From Amnibacterium flavum (GTDB lineage: Bacteria; Actinomycetota; Actinomycetes; Actinomycetales; Microbacteriaceae), in the NCBI RefSeq assembly GCF_003097495.1, contig NZ_QEOP01000001.1:434001-498000 (forward strand): DNA of 64,000 nucleotides, read 5' to 3'. The stretch's first letter is position 1. The number at the start of each line of letters is the position of its first letter. A model generated the notes under the pieces. That model saw only the letters and a list, made by a program, of their open reading frames with translations, was not told the DNA's origin and made no database searches. Below are positions 46,896 to 55,767 of the stretch, piece after piece. The position numbers were made by a program, and so were the translations under genes.

Positions 46896-47988
46896 GCACC
46901 GTCACCGTCGCCAGTCCTGTCGCGTCCTCGAGCACGCGATCGAGCCGCCTGTCCTCGAGAAGCGCCGACGCGCGGGCGTCGCTCTTCAGCACCGCATCGA
47001 AATGCGCCGTAGTGAGGCCCCGCCACAGCTCCTCCGTCGGTCCCTCCGGCGCGAGCTCGTCGAACGGGCGACAGACCCGGGCGACGACCTCCCAGTCGGT
47101 GCCGGGGTAGGTCTCGGCGCAACGATCGAGGAACGCCCGCATCCACTCGTGCCCGGTCTCGATGTTGTCGACGAAGTGATTGTGGTCGGCATCGAGGAGG
47201 ACGACCATCCGACGCGTATCCGGCACCAGGTCGCGGTAGAGCTCGAACTGACCGAAGAGCGGCAGCATGCTGTCCCTCGAACCGACGAGCATGAGCGTCG
47301 GGACGCCGTGGTCGATGGGGCCGATCTTGTTCAGCTTGGTGGTTGCGCGCTTGCGGCCCTCACGGAACGTGGATCCTCCGCCGGGGCACATCGGCACCGC
47401 CGCTTTGATGCGCGGAGCGACGACCGGGCCGATGAGCGACGTCCATCCCCCGTAACTGGCCCCGGTGATCCCGATCTGCTCATCGGCGACGGGCAGGGTG
47501 TCGAGCGCGTGCTGGACGAGGAAGGGGACATCGCCGCGGCGGTTGTCCGCGATCGAATCCATGTGCGCGGCGAGGGCGGTCTCGTCACCGACACCCGCCT
47601 GCGAGGCGAAGAACTCGTCGACCTCGGGAGCGGTGCTCCCGAGGATGTCAGGGGCGACGACGAGATAGCCGTGCGAGGCGAGATGAGTAGCGACGAAGGT
47701 GGCCTCGCGCCGGAAGCCGGCCCAGCCGTGCACGTTGAAAACGACGGGGAACCGTCCGTCGAGCAGGGGCGCGTCGCGCACGGCCGCCTGGCGGGCGGGG
47801 TTGTCCGGATCCCAGTCGCTCGAGAAAGTGTCCTGGGTCTCCGGGTCGATGTCCCGACCCGCGATCGAGTCGACGGACGGGTAGTAGATCTCGACCGGGA
47901 TATCGCGGCCGCGCGGCTCGTCGAGCCAGTACTCGGTCCGCACTCCGACGGGGTGGGTACCGCGACTGAACGGGTCGTAGGTGGTCAT
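46888..47988 (-). CDS. Alpha/beta hydrolase (dienelactone hydrolase/acetylhydrolase-like)
   Basis: Serine hydrolase of 366 residues. The nucleophile elbow is GITGASYGGWTS, the oxyanion strand VVFNVHGWAGFRREATFVAT, and the late His is in LDADHNHFVDNIE. The layout resembles platelet-activating-factor-acetylhydrolase-like and dienelactone hydrolases. No signal peptide. ATG 47988 has GAAGGA upstream. It follows the allophanate hydrolase C-terminal gene by 89 bases on the same strand and may be the tail of that operon. An ester or amide substrate is likely but unknown. Confidence 0.88.
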   Translation of the reverse strand: MTTYDPFSRGTHPVGVRTEYWLDEPRGRDIPVEIYYPSVDSIAGRDIDPETQDTFSSDWDPDNPARQAAVRDAPLLDGRFPVVFNVHGWAGFRREATFVATHLASHGYLVVAPDILGSTAPEVDEFFASQAGVGDETALAAHMDSIADNRRGDVPFLVQHALDTLPVADEQIGITGASYGGWTSLIGPVVAPRIKAAVPMCPGGGSTFREGRKRATTKLNKIGPIDHGVPTLMLVGSRDSMLPLFGQFELYRDLVPDTRRMVVLLDADHNHFVDNIETGHEWMRAFLDRCAETYPGTDWEVVARVCRPFDELAPEGPTEELWRGLTTAHFDAVLKSDARASALLEDRRLDRVLEDATGLATVTVRD

Positions 47989-48077
47989 GTCGGTCCTTCG
48001 TTCTCTGCGGCTGCGTTGCGCATCCGTTGCGGGGTGGAGCAAAGAAGGTGGAACGGGTGACAGGAGAGCTCAGGTGG

Positions 48078-48479
48078 TCAGCGGGCGGTCGGCGGCGTCC
48101 CGAGCGACGCTCGGTAGGCGCGCCAGCCGCCGAACGCCGTGATATCGACCGCGGAGTCGAGCGCGTAGGGCTCGACGATGAACCCCGGAACGACGCGACC
48201 GTCCGCGAGGACGAGCTTGCCGATGCCGAGCGGGGACGGGATCTCGGCGACGAACGAGCCGAAGGCCGCGTCGTCCAGCGCCCAGAGTTCGACCGCGATG
48301 GACGCGCCGCCGTTCGCGACCCGGACGAGGCCCGGCTTCGGCGGAACCGTTTCGAGAGCGTAGAACCGGTACTCGGCCGCCGTCTCCGTCTCCTCCTCGA
48401 AGACGGCGTCGCGCTCGGTGAGCTGCGGATTGAGCGGTTGTCCGCGCAGGTGGGCCCCGACGACGGCGATAGTGATCAT
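48078..48479 (-). CDS. Allophanate hydrolase C-terminal domain as a separate gene
   Basis: Protein of 133 residues matching the C-terminal domain of AtzF-type allophanate hydrolases, which has a gamma-glutamylcyclotransferase-like fold. The family start is recognisable as VVGAHLRGQPLNPQLTERDA and the middle as YRFYALETVPPKPGLVRVAN. In known fused enzymes this domain removes the carboxyl group of the intermediate after the amidase step. Here it is a free-standing protein whose ATG overlaps the amidase stop (ATGA at 48476-48479), so the two are made together and probably form a complex. Confidence 0.9.
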   Translation of the reverse strand: MITIAVVGAHLRGQPLNPQLTERDAVFEEETETAAEYRFYALETVPPKPGLVRVANGGASIAVELWALDDAAFGSFVAEIPSPLGIGKLVLADGRVVPGFIVEPYALDSAVDITAFGGWRAYRASLGTPPTAR

Positions 48480-49765
48480 TCGAGCAGCTCCCCTGCGATG
48501 GTGGCGAGTCGGCGGTCCGAGAACGCGGGTCCGATGAGCTGCACGCCGAAGGGAAGCCCGTCGACCGTCCCCGCGGGAACCGCGAGCGCAGCCAGGTCGA
48601 GCAGGTTGGCGAAGTTGGTGAAGCGGCCCATCGAACCGTTGACCCCGAGCGGGTCCGCCTCGATCTCGGCGAGAGTCGGGTGCCGCACCGTTGTCGGCAG
48701 CAGCAGCGCGTCGATGTCGCCGAACAGTCGGCGCGCGACGACCTTGTACCGGTCGATGCGTTCCATGTCGGCGAACAGATCGGCGGCTCGCAGGTCGGCC
48801 GCTCCGAGGATGATGCGGCGAACGGTCGGGTCCACCTCATCCGGGTGAGCGGACACGAAGGCGCCGACGGCCGCGTAGCGCTCGGCGACGTAGGCGCCGC
48901 TGTACAGCAGGGCTGCTGCGTCGAGCAGAGGCTGGATGTCGACGAGGCGCACCGTGGCGCCCGCGTCGGTCAGGGACCGGACCGCATCGGCGAACGCCTC
49001 GGCCCATCCGGGGGCGAGGTCGCCGAGATCGAGTGGATCGGGCACCCCGATCACCCATCGCGCGGGGTCGGCCCTATCGGGGTCGGGCATCTCGCGGCTC
49101 AGGGGATCGGCCTCGTCGACGACCGTGATGATCTCGGCGGCCAGCCGGGCCAGCGCCAGGTCGGCCGCCATCACACTGACGGTCTCGTTGCTGCGGCAGG
49201 CGGGCACGACTCCGACCGCCGAAACCGTGCCCTTGGTCGGTTTCACCCCGACGAGTCCGCAGAGCGCGGCGGGCACCCGGCCGGACCCCGCGGTGTCGGT
49301 GCCGAGCGCGATGTCGGCCGCGCCGATGGCGACAGCGACCGCCGATCCGCTCGAGGATCCACCGGAGATCCGGGCGGGGTCGGTCGGGTGGCGGACAGCG
49401 CCGTAGGGGCTGCGGCTTCCGACGAGCCCCGTCGCGAACTGGTCGAGGTTCGTCGTCCCCAGCACGACGGCGCCGGCGTCGATGAGCAGCCGCACGACTG
49501 TGGCGTCGGCTTCGGGGTCGTAGGCGAATGCGGGGCACGCGGCGGTCGTCGGGATTCCTGCGACGTCGATGTTGTTCTTGACCGCCAGCAGTCGGCCGGC
49601 GAGTGGCAGGTCCGCGCCGTCCTGAGCAGCCGCCAGCGCGGCGGCGACCTCGGCGGTCACCTCGTCCTCGGGGCGGAGCGTGATCCAGGCCTCCGGCCGA
49701 TCCGCGACGGCGATGCGCCGGTACCGTTCGGCGACGAGCAGCTCGGCGGCGGAGCGTGCACTCAT
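48476..49765 (-). CDS. Allophanate hydrolase, amidase domain only
   Basis: Amidase-signature enzyme of 429 residues cleaving allophanate. The catalytic triad is K63 (LLAVKNNIDVAG), cis-Ser S137 (ISGGSSSGSAVA) and nucleophile S161 (GTDTAGSGRVPA), with the expected 24-residue spacing between the two Ser. A fused AtzF is about 600 residues; this one stops after the amidase domain and the rest is the next gene. It is coupled to the carboxylase gene upstream (ATGA at 49762-49765). Amidases of broad specificity look alike, but the context makes allophanate the best call. Confidence 0.9.
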   Translation of the reverse strand: MSARSAAELLVAERYRRIAVADRPEAWITLRPEDEVTAEVAAALAAAQDGADLPLAGRLLAVKNNIDVAGIPTTAACPAFAYDPEADATVVRLLIDAGAVVLGTTNLDQFATGLVGSRSPYGAVRHPTDPARISGGSSSGSAVAVAIGAADIALGTDTAGSGRVPAALCGLVGVKPTKGTVSAVGVVPACRSNETVSVMAADLALARLAAEIITVVDEADPLSREMPDPDRADPARWVIGVPDPLDLGDLAPGWAEAFADAVRSLTDAGATVRLVDIQPLLDAAALLYSGAYVAERYAAVGAFVSAHPDEVDPTVRRIILGAADLRAADLFADMERIDRYKVVARRLFGDIDALLLPTTVRHPTLAEIEADPLGVNGSMGRFTNFANLLDLAALAVPAGTVDGLPFGVQLIGPAFSDRRLATIAGELLE

Positions 49766-52700
49766 GCGGGGATCCTCTCGAGTACGAGGAGACCCGCGCC
49801 GGCGCGGACCTGGTCGCCGAGCGATACGGCGACCTCGACGATCCGGGCCGGATACGGGGCGAGCACGGGGGCCTCCATCTTCATGGCCTCGAGGGCGAGC
49901 AGGCTCTGGCCCGCCTCGACGAGGTCGCCTACTCCCACGTCGATGCGGACGACGCTCGACACGAACTGCGCCTCGACCGCCTCGCATCCATCGGGGATCA
50001 CCAGTGCGGGCGCCTCGGCGAGGACGGGCTCCTCGACGACCCTGTCGAACTCGCCCGCCTCCCGCCATGCCTCGCGCTCGACCGCGAAGGCGGCGGACTG
50101 ACGCTCGCGGAACGCGGCGATCGAGTCCGCCTCGCGGGCGAGGAACGCCCGGTGCTCGGCGAGCCCGAACTCCCCATCCTCGATGCGGACGGCGAGTCGA
50201 CCAGCCGCCATGTCGGCGCGCATCACCCTCAGTTCCTCGGAGCTGACGGGATACCAGCTGATCCGGTCGAAGAAGCGCAGAAGCCACGGCACGCCCGGCT
50301 CGAACGGGCCGCGTTGCACGAGCGTCGACCAGACCTGGATGGTCCGCCCGACGAACTGGTAGCCGCCGGGTCCCTCCATGCCGTAGATGCAGAGGAAGGC
50401 GCCGCCGATCCCCACCGCGTTCTCGGGGGTCCAGGTGCGGGCCGGGTTGTACTTGGTCGTGACGAGTCGATGCCGCGGATCGATCGGCGTCGCGACGGGT
50501 GCGCCGAGGTAGACGTCGCCCAGGCCGAGCACCAGGTACTCGGCGTCGAAGAGCACCCGGTAGACGTCGTCGACACTGTCGAGACCGTTGATCCTCCGGA
50601 TGAACTCGATGTTCCACGGCGTCCACGGCGCATCCGAGCGGACACCGTTCATGTACCGCTCGATCGCCTCGCGCGTCGCCGGGTCGTCCCAGGACAGCGG
50701 GAGATGCACGGTGCGACTCGGCACCTTCAGCTCATCGACCCCGGGCAGCTCGCGATCGAGTCGCAGGACCACGTCGACGAGCTCCTCGATCGCGACCGAG
50801 CCGGGATCGAAGTGGATCTGCAGCGAGCGGATGCCGGGAGTCAGGTCGATGATGCCGGCAGCCATCGCGGGATCGACGCGGTCGAGGTGATCGCGCAGAG
50901 ACTCGGCAAGCGCATGCACCGTCATGCGGCTCTCGAGTTCGAGGCTCATCGGGCCGTACTCGACGAGCAGGTTCGTGTCGCCGCTGCGCCGAGCGGTCAG
51001 GGCGGGCCGATCGGCGCGTTCGTGCTGTCGGGCGAGCACTCCTCCGTCGGAGACCGCCGCACGGTCGGCACGCGGCAGAGCAGCAGGATCGTTCCGCACC
51101 TCGGCGGCCTGCGCATCGCCGATGGGCACGAAACGCACCCGGTCGCCGGGGCTCAGCTGGCCGAGCTTCCACAGCTGCCCGCTCGCCACGGTCGCCGGGC
51201 AGGTGAAGCCGCCGAGACTGGGCCCGTCGGGGCCGAGCAGGATCGGCAGGTCGCCCGTGTAGTCGACCGCGCCCACCGAGTACGGGGTGTCGTGGATGTT
51301 CGACGGATGCAGTCCCGCTTCGCCGCCGTCCTCGCGCGCCCAGGTCGGCTTCGGCCCCATGAGCCGGACGCCGGTGCGGGCCGAGTTGAAGTGAACCTCC
51401 CACGCGGTGTCGTAGAAGACGTCCATGTCATCGGGGGTGAAGAACTCGGGCGCCGCGTGCGGACCCTCGAGGGCGGGCAAGACCCATTCGTCGGGGAACT
51501 CGGGTCGATCGGCGAGCGCCACGGGTGCGGCCGCGCCCTGCGCGGTCGCGCCGAGGAGGACGATGTCGCCGACGGCGAGCGGTCGACCCGACGGACCGCC
51601 GATGCCGCCCAGGTCGAAGGTGCTGGCCGAACCGAGCACGAGAGGCGCATCGACACCTCCGGCCACGAGCAGGTAGGTCCGCATGCCGCGCCGGGGTGTC
51701 CCGATCGAGAGCACTCCACCCGCGGGGACCTGCAGCGGCACCCACTGCTCGACTTCGGCTCCGTCGATCTCGACGAGCGTCGGCGCTCCGGTGATCATGA
51801 CCGTGACGTCGGTGAGGAATCGCAGCGTCGGTCCCGTCGCAGTGATCTCGAGTCCGGGCGCGCCCTCGGCGTTGCCCAGCGCGACGTTCCCGAGGCGGAA
51901 GGACCGGTCGTCCATCGGGCCCGACGGCGGGATGCCGACGTGCCAGAGTCCGAGCCGCCCCGGCCAGTCCTGCACGGTGCAGAGCGTTCCCGCCCGGACG
52001 ACCTCGAAGCGCGGGCGGCGATCGGTGACACCGTCGAGTGTTGCCGTGCTGTGCTCGGCGGCCAGCACGGACGGGGTGTCAGCCGCCGCGGCCAGCAGCC
52101 CCAGATTGGTGGCGACGCCGTCGATCCTGCTGCCGTCGATCGCGGCCCGGAGCGCGGCGAAGGCGGCATCCCGGGTCTCGGCGTGGACGATCAGCTTTCC
52201 GAGCAGCGGGTCGTAGTGGGCGGAGACGTCGCTGCCGACCGAGATGCCGGTGTCGAATCGCACGCCCTCGGGTGTGACGACCCCCGAGATGCGGCCCGTG
52301 CTCGGGAGACCGCCCAGGTCGGGCTTCTCCGCGTAGATCCGCGCCTCGACCGCATGCCCCCGCGGGGCGGGCACCGTGGGGAGTTCGGTCTTGCCGAGGC
52401 CCAGTCGCACCATCCACTCGACGAGGTCGACTCCGTGCACCTCCTCGGTGACGGGGTGCTCGACCTGGAGACGGGTGTTCACCTCGAGGAAGGCGACCTC
52501 CTCGCGAGCGGCGTCGTAGACGAATTCGACGGTGCCGGCCGATCGGTAGCCGACCTGCTCGCACATCCGCAGCGCGGCGGCGTGCATCGTCTCGCGCACC
52601 GAGGGCGGCAGGGCGGGCGCCGGGGATTCCTCGATGACCTTCTGGTTGCGGCGCTGGAGGCTGCAGTCGCGGTCGCCGACGACGACGACCCCGCCGAGGC

Positions 52701-53346
52701 CGTCACCGAACACCTGCACCTCGACGTGGCGGGCCCGTTCGACGAGGCGCTCGAGGAACACGTCGGCCGAGGCGAAGTTGCTCGACGCGAGCCGGCGCAC
52801 CTGATCCCAGGCAGCGGTCAGCTCGTCGGCGTCGCGACAGGCGCGCATGCCGATGCCACCGCCGCCCGCGCTCGCCTTGAGCATGACCGGGTAGCCGATC
52901 GCGTCCGCCTGGGCGAGCGCGTCGTCGAGCGAGTCGAGCAGCCCGGTACCGGCGAGAAGCGGCACGGATGCGGCGATCGCGGCACCTCGGGCCGAGTGCT
53001 TCGCCCCAAAGAGCTCGAGCTGCTCCGGTGTCGGACCGAGGAAGACGAGACCCGCCGCTTCGACGGCACGAGCGAACGGGGCGCTCTCGGAGAGGAAGCC
53101 GTACCCCGGGTGGATGGCGCCGGCGCCGGCGTCGATGGCCGCGGCGATGATGCGGTCGTGGTCGAGGTAGGCGCGTGGATCCTCGCCGAGGTACACCTCG
53201 TCGTCTGCGGTGCGCAGATGCAGAGCGCCGCGGTCCGCGTCGGTGAATACCGCGATGCTGCGCAGCCCCATGCCTCGCAGCGTGCGCGCGACCCTGACGG
53301 CGATCTCACCGCGGTTGGCGATGAGGACCGCGTCGAATCCGCTCAT
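49762..53346 (-). CDS. Urea/guanidine carboxylase (biotin-dependent)
   Basis: Multidomain enzyme of 1194 residues. A biotin carboxylase half with ATP-grasp comes first (VLIANRGEIAVRVARTLRG, KASAGGGGIGMRACRD, FLEVNTRLQVEHPVTEEVHG); the KipA/KipI-type carboxyltransferase domain follows (GTLCTVQDWPGRLGLWHVGI near residue 470, then IEFIRRINGLDSVDDVYRVL). A biotin carrier domain ends it, with the biotinylated Lys at about 1156 in LALEAMKMEAP. Classic annotation is urea carboxylase. Enzymes of this type found next to a DUF1989 pair have been shown in other bacteria to carboxylate guanidine, so guanidine is the better guess. Coupled to both neighbours by ATGA overlaps. Confidence 0.93.
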   Translation of the reverse strand: MSGFDAVLIANRGEIAVRVARTLRGMGLRSIAVFTDADRGALHLRTADDEVYLGEDPRAYLDHDRIIAAAIDAGAGAIHPGYGFLSESAPFARAVEAAGLVFLGPTPEQLELFGAKHSARGAAIAASVPLLAGTGLLDSLDDALAQADAIGYPVMLKASAGGGGIGMRACRDADELTAAWDQVRRLASSNFASADVFLERLVERARHVEVQVFGDGLGGVVVVGDRDCSLQRRNQKVIEESPAPALPPSVRETMHAAALRMCEQVGYRSAGTVEFVYDAAREEVAFLEVNTRLQVEHPVTEEVHGVDLVEWMVRLGLGKTELPTVPAPRGHAVEARIYAEKPDLGGLPSTGRISGVVTPEGVRFDTGISVGSDVSAHYDPLLGKLIVHAETRDAAFAALRAAIDGSRIDGVATNLGLLAAAADTPSVLAAEHSTATLDGVTDRRPRFEVVRAGTLCTVQDWPGRLGLWHVGIPPSGPMDDRSFRLGNVALGNAEGAPGLEITATGPTLRFLTDVTVMITGAPTLVEIDGAEVEQWVPLQVPAGGVLSIGTPRRGMRTYLLVAGGVDAPLVLGSASTFDLGGIGGPSGRPLAVGDIVLLGATAQGAAAPVALADRPEFPDEWVLPALEGPHAAPEFFTPDDMDVFYDTAWEVHFNSARTGVRLMGPKPTWAREDGGEAGLHPSNIHDTPYSVGAVDYTGDLPILLGPDGPSLGGFTCPATVASGQLWKLGQLSPGDRVRFVPIGDAQAAEVRNDPAALPRADRAAVSDGGVLARQHERADRPALTARRSGDTNLLVEYGPMSLELESRMTVHALAESLRDHLDRVDPAMAAGIIDLTPGIRSLQIHFDPGSVAIEELVDVVLRLDRELPGVDELKVPSRTVHLPLSWDDPATREAIERYMNGVRSDAPWTPWNIEFIRRINGLDSVDDVYRVLFDAEYLVLGLGDVYLGAPVATPIDPRHRLVTTKYNPARTWTPENAVGIGGAFLCIYGMEGPGGYQFVGRTIQVWSTLVQRGPFEPGVPWLLRFFDRISWYPVSSEELRVMRADMAAGRLAVRIEDGEFGLAEHRAFLAREADSIAAFRERQSAAFAVEREAWREAGEFDRVVEEPVLAEAPALVIPDGCEAVEAQFVSSVVRIDVGVGDLVEAGQSLLALEAMKMEAPVLAPYPARIVEVAVSLGDQVRAGAGLLVLERIPA

Positions 53347-53957
53347 CGGCTCTCGCTCGCCGCGCCGACCACGAGGCGGACGGGGGTGGGGTTGAAGCCG
53401 TTGCACGGGTTGTTGATCTGGGGGCAGTTCGAGATGACGGCGAGCACGCGACGCTCGGCGCGCAGTGTGACGGACAGTCCCGGCGCCGAGATGCCGTCGA
53501 CGATGCCGAGGGAACCGTCGGCCTCGACGGGCACGTTCATGAACCAGTTGACGTTCGACACCTGATCGCGCTTTCCGAGTCCGTGCCTGCCCAGCTCGGT
53601 GAGGAAGTTCTCGACGCAGGCGTGCTGCGCGAACGTGTGGTGGCCGTATCGGAGCGTGTTGGACTCCCGGGAGCACGCACCTCCCAGGGTGTCGTGCCGG
53701 GCGACTCCGGTCGCCACGACGGTGAGGAGCGGAACGGACTCCGCGGTGAGGAGCACCGAGCCCTGCACCAGGTAGACGTTCTCCTGCTCGAGCAGGGTTG
53801 CCGGCGCGCTGTAGGCCTGCTGCAGGTCGTCGGCGTCGTAGGCGAGGAAGTCGACGGCCTGATTGCCGTCGAGGTCGATGATCTCGAGGGTCTCACCCGG
53901 CTCGAGGACCCTCGACCACGACGCTCGCGCGGGGAGGAGCACGTCGGCGGCGGTCAT
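53343..53957 (-). CDS. DUF1989 protein, urea-carboxylase-associated 2 (probable carboxyguanidine deiminase subunit)
   Basis: Protein of 204 residues of the DUF1989 family. Recognisable are LEIIDLDGNQAVDFLAYDAD, HHTFAQHACVENFLTELGRH and the end VISNCPQINNPCNGFNPTPV, where Cys residues may bind metal. In characterised systems the DUF1989 pair forms a carboxyguanidine deiminase making allophanate and ammonia. It is coupled to the carboxylase and to its partner by ATGA overlaps. Confidence 0.9.
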   Translation of the reverse strand: MTAADVLLPARASWSRVLEPGETLEIIDLDGNQAVDFLAYDADDLQQAYSAPATLLEQENVYLVQGSVLLTAESVPLLTVVATGVARHDTLGGACSRESNTLRYGHHTFAQHACVENFLTELGRHGLGKRDQVSNVNWFMNVPVEADGSLGIVDGISAPGLSVTLRAERRVLAVISNCPQINNPCNGFNPTPVRLVVGAASESR

Positions 53958-54847
53958 CGGGTTGCTCCGTTCGTGGCGGGCGGGGTATCTCCGCGCAGCA
54001 GCAGATAGCTCTCGGTGTTGAGGTAGGCGCGCTCGCCCTCCGGGCTCGCGCTCCACTCCGGATCGGCGGGCGAGGTCGGGACGCCACGCGTCGCGGTGAT
54101 CTCGAGACGCCCGCAGGCGTACTCCGACCGCGGGTCGAGAGGGTGCGGTGCATTCGCGATGAGCAGGATGACGGGCATCTCGATCAGCAGCGTGACGGCG
54201 GCGCCGGCGGCGGCGGATCCGGTGAAGCGCGGGCTGCCGTCCTCCTCGACGACGACACCCTTGAAGAAGCTCAGCGCCGGGGAGATGTCGCGCGGTCCGA
54301 GCCCTCGCTTCGCCCCGGCGAGCTTCTGCAGTTCGCGACCCGCCGGCGACGGACCGTACACGCCTCCGTTGCCGTATCGGCGCTCGTTGCGGGCGGCGGA
54401 CGAGACCCCGAAGACCGCGTCGTGCTGCCCGGAGCCGTCGGCGACGACCCGGGCGAGAACGCGGCCCTGATCGGAGAGCAGCAGCTGCCCCGCCGCCGAG
54501 TACACCTGCCACTGCACCTTCACGGTGTCGGCCACGTTCAGCCGTTCCTGCGGCTCCGACGCGTTGTAGAGCAGCACCGAGGCGCAGGCGTCCCCGTCGA
54601 TATCGCGCAGCGTCACGACCGTTCCCCGAGCCAGGACCGCCGAGGTGTAGCTGCCTCCTGCGACGACCTCGGCCCAGACGAGTCCCGCTGCACGAGAGGG
54701 GTCGGCGTTCGGGTAGACGGCCGCAGGGAGCCAGGGCTGCGACTCGGCGACCGCGCCGCCCTGGGCCCTGGCGTGGGCCTTGGCCCCGGTGGTGTCCGCC
54801 GTGCTCGAGGGTGCTGCGCTGCTGTCGGCGTGAGGTGCGTCGGTCAC
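53954..54847 (-). CDS. DUF1989 protein, urea-carboxylase-associated 1 (probable carboxyguanidine deiminase subunit)
   Basis: Protein of 297 residues, partner of the DUF1989 protein encoded next. After an Ala/Ser-rich start of about 35 residues the domain shows TVVTLRDIDGDACASVLLYN, a central GNGGVYGPSPAGRELQKLAG and the end YACGRLEITATRGVPTSPAD. Together with its partner it probably turns carboxyguanidine into allophanate. GTG 54847 is led by GGGAGGG. First gene of the operon; operator O3 lies 53 bases upstream. Confidence 0.9.
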   Translation of the reverse strand: MTDAPHADSSAAPSSTADTTGAKAHARAQGGAVAESQPWLPAAVYPNADPSRAAGLVWAEVVAGGSYTSAVLARGTVVTLRDIDGDACASVLLYNASEPQERLNVADTVKVQWQVYSAAGQLLLSDQGRVLARVVADGSGQHDAVFGVSSAARNERRYGNGGVYGPSPAGRELQKLAGAKRGLGPRDISPALSFFKGVVVEEDGSPRFTGSAAAGAAVTLLIEMPVILLIANAPHPLDPRSEYACGRLEITATRGVPTSPADPEWSASPEGERAYLNTESYLLLRGDTPPATNGATR

Positions 54848-54899
54848 TGCGCCACCCTCCCTTTCGTCGGGCTATGAGATCGGTATGCACCGAGCGCAC

Positions 54900-54919
54900 T
54901 TTCTATTGCGCAATAGAAA
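54900..54919. promoter_or_regulatory. Perfect TetR operator O3 of the DUF1989/carboxylase operon
   Basis: TTTCTATTGCGCAATAGAAA is a perfect 20-bp palindrome upstream of the DUF1989 operon. On the minus strand its centre supplies TTGCGC, a possible -35 box about 18 bases before TGCATA. It shares arms with O4 at 55768. A second small palindrome (CACATC-C-GATGTG, 54925-54937) lies beside it. Confidence 0.8.
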
Positions 54920-54976
54920 TACATCACATCCGATGTGTCGACCGATTGAACTTCGTGTTTCGAATGTGTTTCAGCT

Positions 54977-55000
54977 CGTCCGCCGCGCTCCGGGCGGACG
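54977..55000. other. GC-rich hairpin in the divergent spacer
   Basis: CGTCCGCC (54977-54984) and GGCGGACG (54993-55000) are perfect 8-bp inverted arms around eight bases. It lies upstream of the TetR 2 -10 box (TACTTT, 55009-55014) between the two divergent units. It could insulate them or be a protein site. No T-run follows. Confidence 0.4.
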
Positions 55001-55020
55001 CCCCGGTGTACTTTGGCGGG

Positions 55021-55713
55021 ATGCCACGCACCGTCGGCCGCCCGCGCGGGTCTGAGTCCCCGACCGGTCTCGGAGCGACGCAGGACATCCTCTTCGCCAG
55101 TGCGAAGCTCTTCGCGCGCTCCGGTTACGGCAGCACCACCACCCACGCGATCGCCGAGGCGGCCGGACTCCGCCAGCCGAGCATCTACCATCACTTCGGC
55201 GGCAAGAAGGAGATCCTCCTCGCACTCCTGCTCGGCACCGTCCAGCCGTCGCTCGATGTGGCCGAAGCCCTCCTCGCGGACCCCCGCCCGGCTCCCGCCC
55301 GGCTGTGGGCGCTCTGCGCATCCGACATCGCACTGCTGAGCGGGGGCGAGGTCAACCTCGGCGAGCTCTACCTGCTCCCCGAACTCGGCGATCCGATCTT
55401 CGCCCCATTCCACGGCCTGCGGGATCAACTCGTCGCGGCGTATCGACAACTCGTCAACGCGTGCGACCACCCCGACCCGGAACTGGGAGCATCACTCGTC
55501 ATCGGCCTGGTCGAGAGCATCATCCTGCTGCGCCGCCGGGCGCCCGAGAGCATCGACGAGAACACGCCTGCCGCATTCGCGGATGCTGCGCTGCGGATGC
55601 TCGGCCTCGAGGCCCCGATCGTGAAGCGCGCCGGAGAGCAGGGACGCCTCCTGATCGGCGACGTCCGCGCCATCGCCGACGCCTGGTCAGGCGTATCGGG
55701 CGCTCCCGCCTGA
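55021..55713 (+). CDS. TetR regulator 2 of the nitrogen-compound island
   Basis: Repressor of 230 residues. An AT-hook-like start (GRPRGSESPTG) leads to the HTH TTTHAIAEAAGLRQPSIYHH. It is paralogous to TetR 1 at 45774 in HTH, the following helix (KKEILLALLLGTVQPSL) and overall length. The perfect palindromes O3 and O4 flank its gene, in front of the DUF1989 operon and the Dpp importer, so it probably represses both. ATG 55021 has TACTTT six bases upstream and no clear ribosome site. Ligand unknown. Confidence 0.92.
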   Translation: MPRTVGRPRGSESPTGLGATQDILFASAKLFARSGYGSTTTHAIAEAAGLRQPSIYHHFGGKKEILLALLLGTVQPSLDVAEALLADPRPAPARLWALCASDIALLSGGEVNLGELYLLPELGDPIFAPFHGLRDQLVAAYRQLVNACDHPDPELGASLVIGLVESIILLRRRAPESIDENTPAAFADAALRMLGLEAPIVKRAGEQGRLLIGDVRAIADAWSGVSGAPA

Positions 55714-55720
55714 CGAAACA

Positions 55721-55744
55721 CGATTGAAATACACCGTTCAATCG
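55721..55744. promoter_or_regulatory. Inverted repeat CGATTGAA-N8-TTCAATCG
   Basis: A perfect 8-bp inverted repeat with an 8-base spacer lies eight bases after the TetR 2 stop. The same CGATTGAA octamer occurs at 54943-54950 and 55851-55858, so three of four copies precede transcription units of this island. It may be a second regulator's site or part of a promoter; it is too AT-rich to be a strong terminator. Confidence 0.4.
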
Positions 55745-55767
55745 GACGGAACAATGGGCCGCTTTAC

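Noticed and set aside
48470-48485. Frameshift splitting an intact allophanate hydrolase gene
   Set aside because: The break lies at the domain linker, uses the same ATGA overlap as every other junction in the operon, and no motif residues are lost. A sequencing error remains possible but is less likely.
49756-53565. 1269-residue open frame on the plus strand, antisense to the carboxylase gene
   Set aside because: Composition is Arg/Asp/Gly/Glu-rich with no motif or membrane pattern. The opposite strand encodes a full carboxylase with all domains. It is a high-GC shadow frame.
54848-55020. Guanidine (ykkC-type) riboswitch in the leader of the DUF1989 operon
   Set aside because: I could not recognise the conserved ykkC sequence blocks. 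The region is explained by a perfect palindrome, a second small palindrome and a GC hairpin. A covariance search would settle it.
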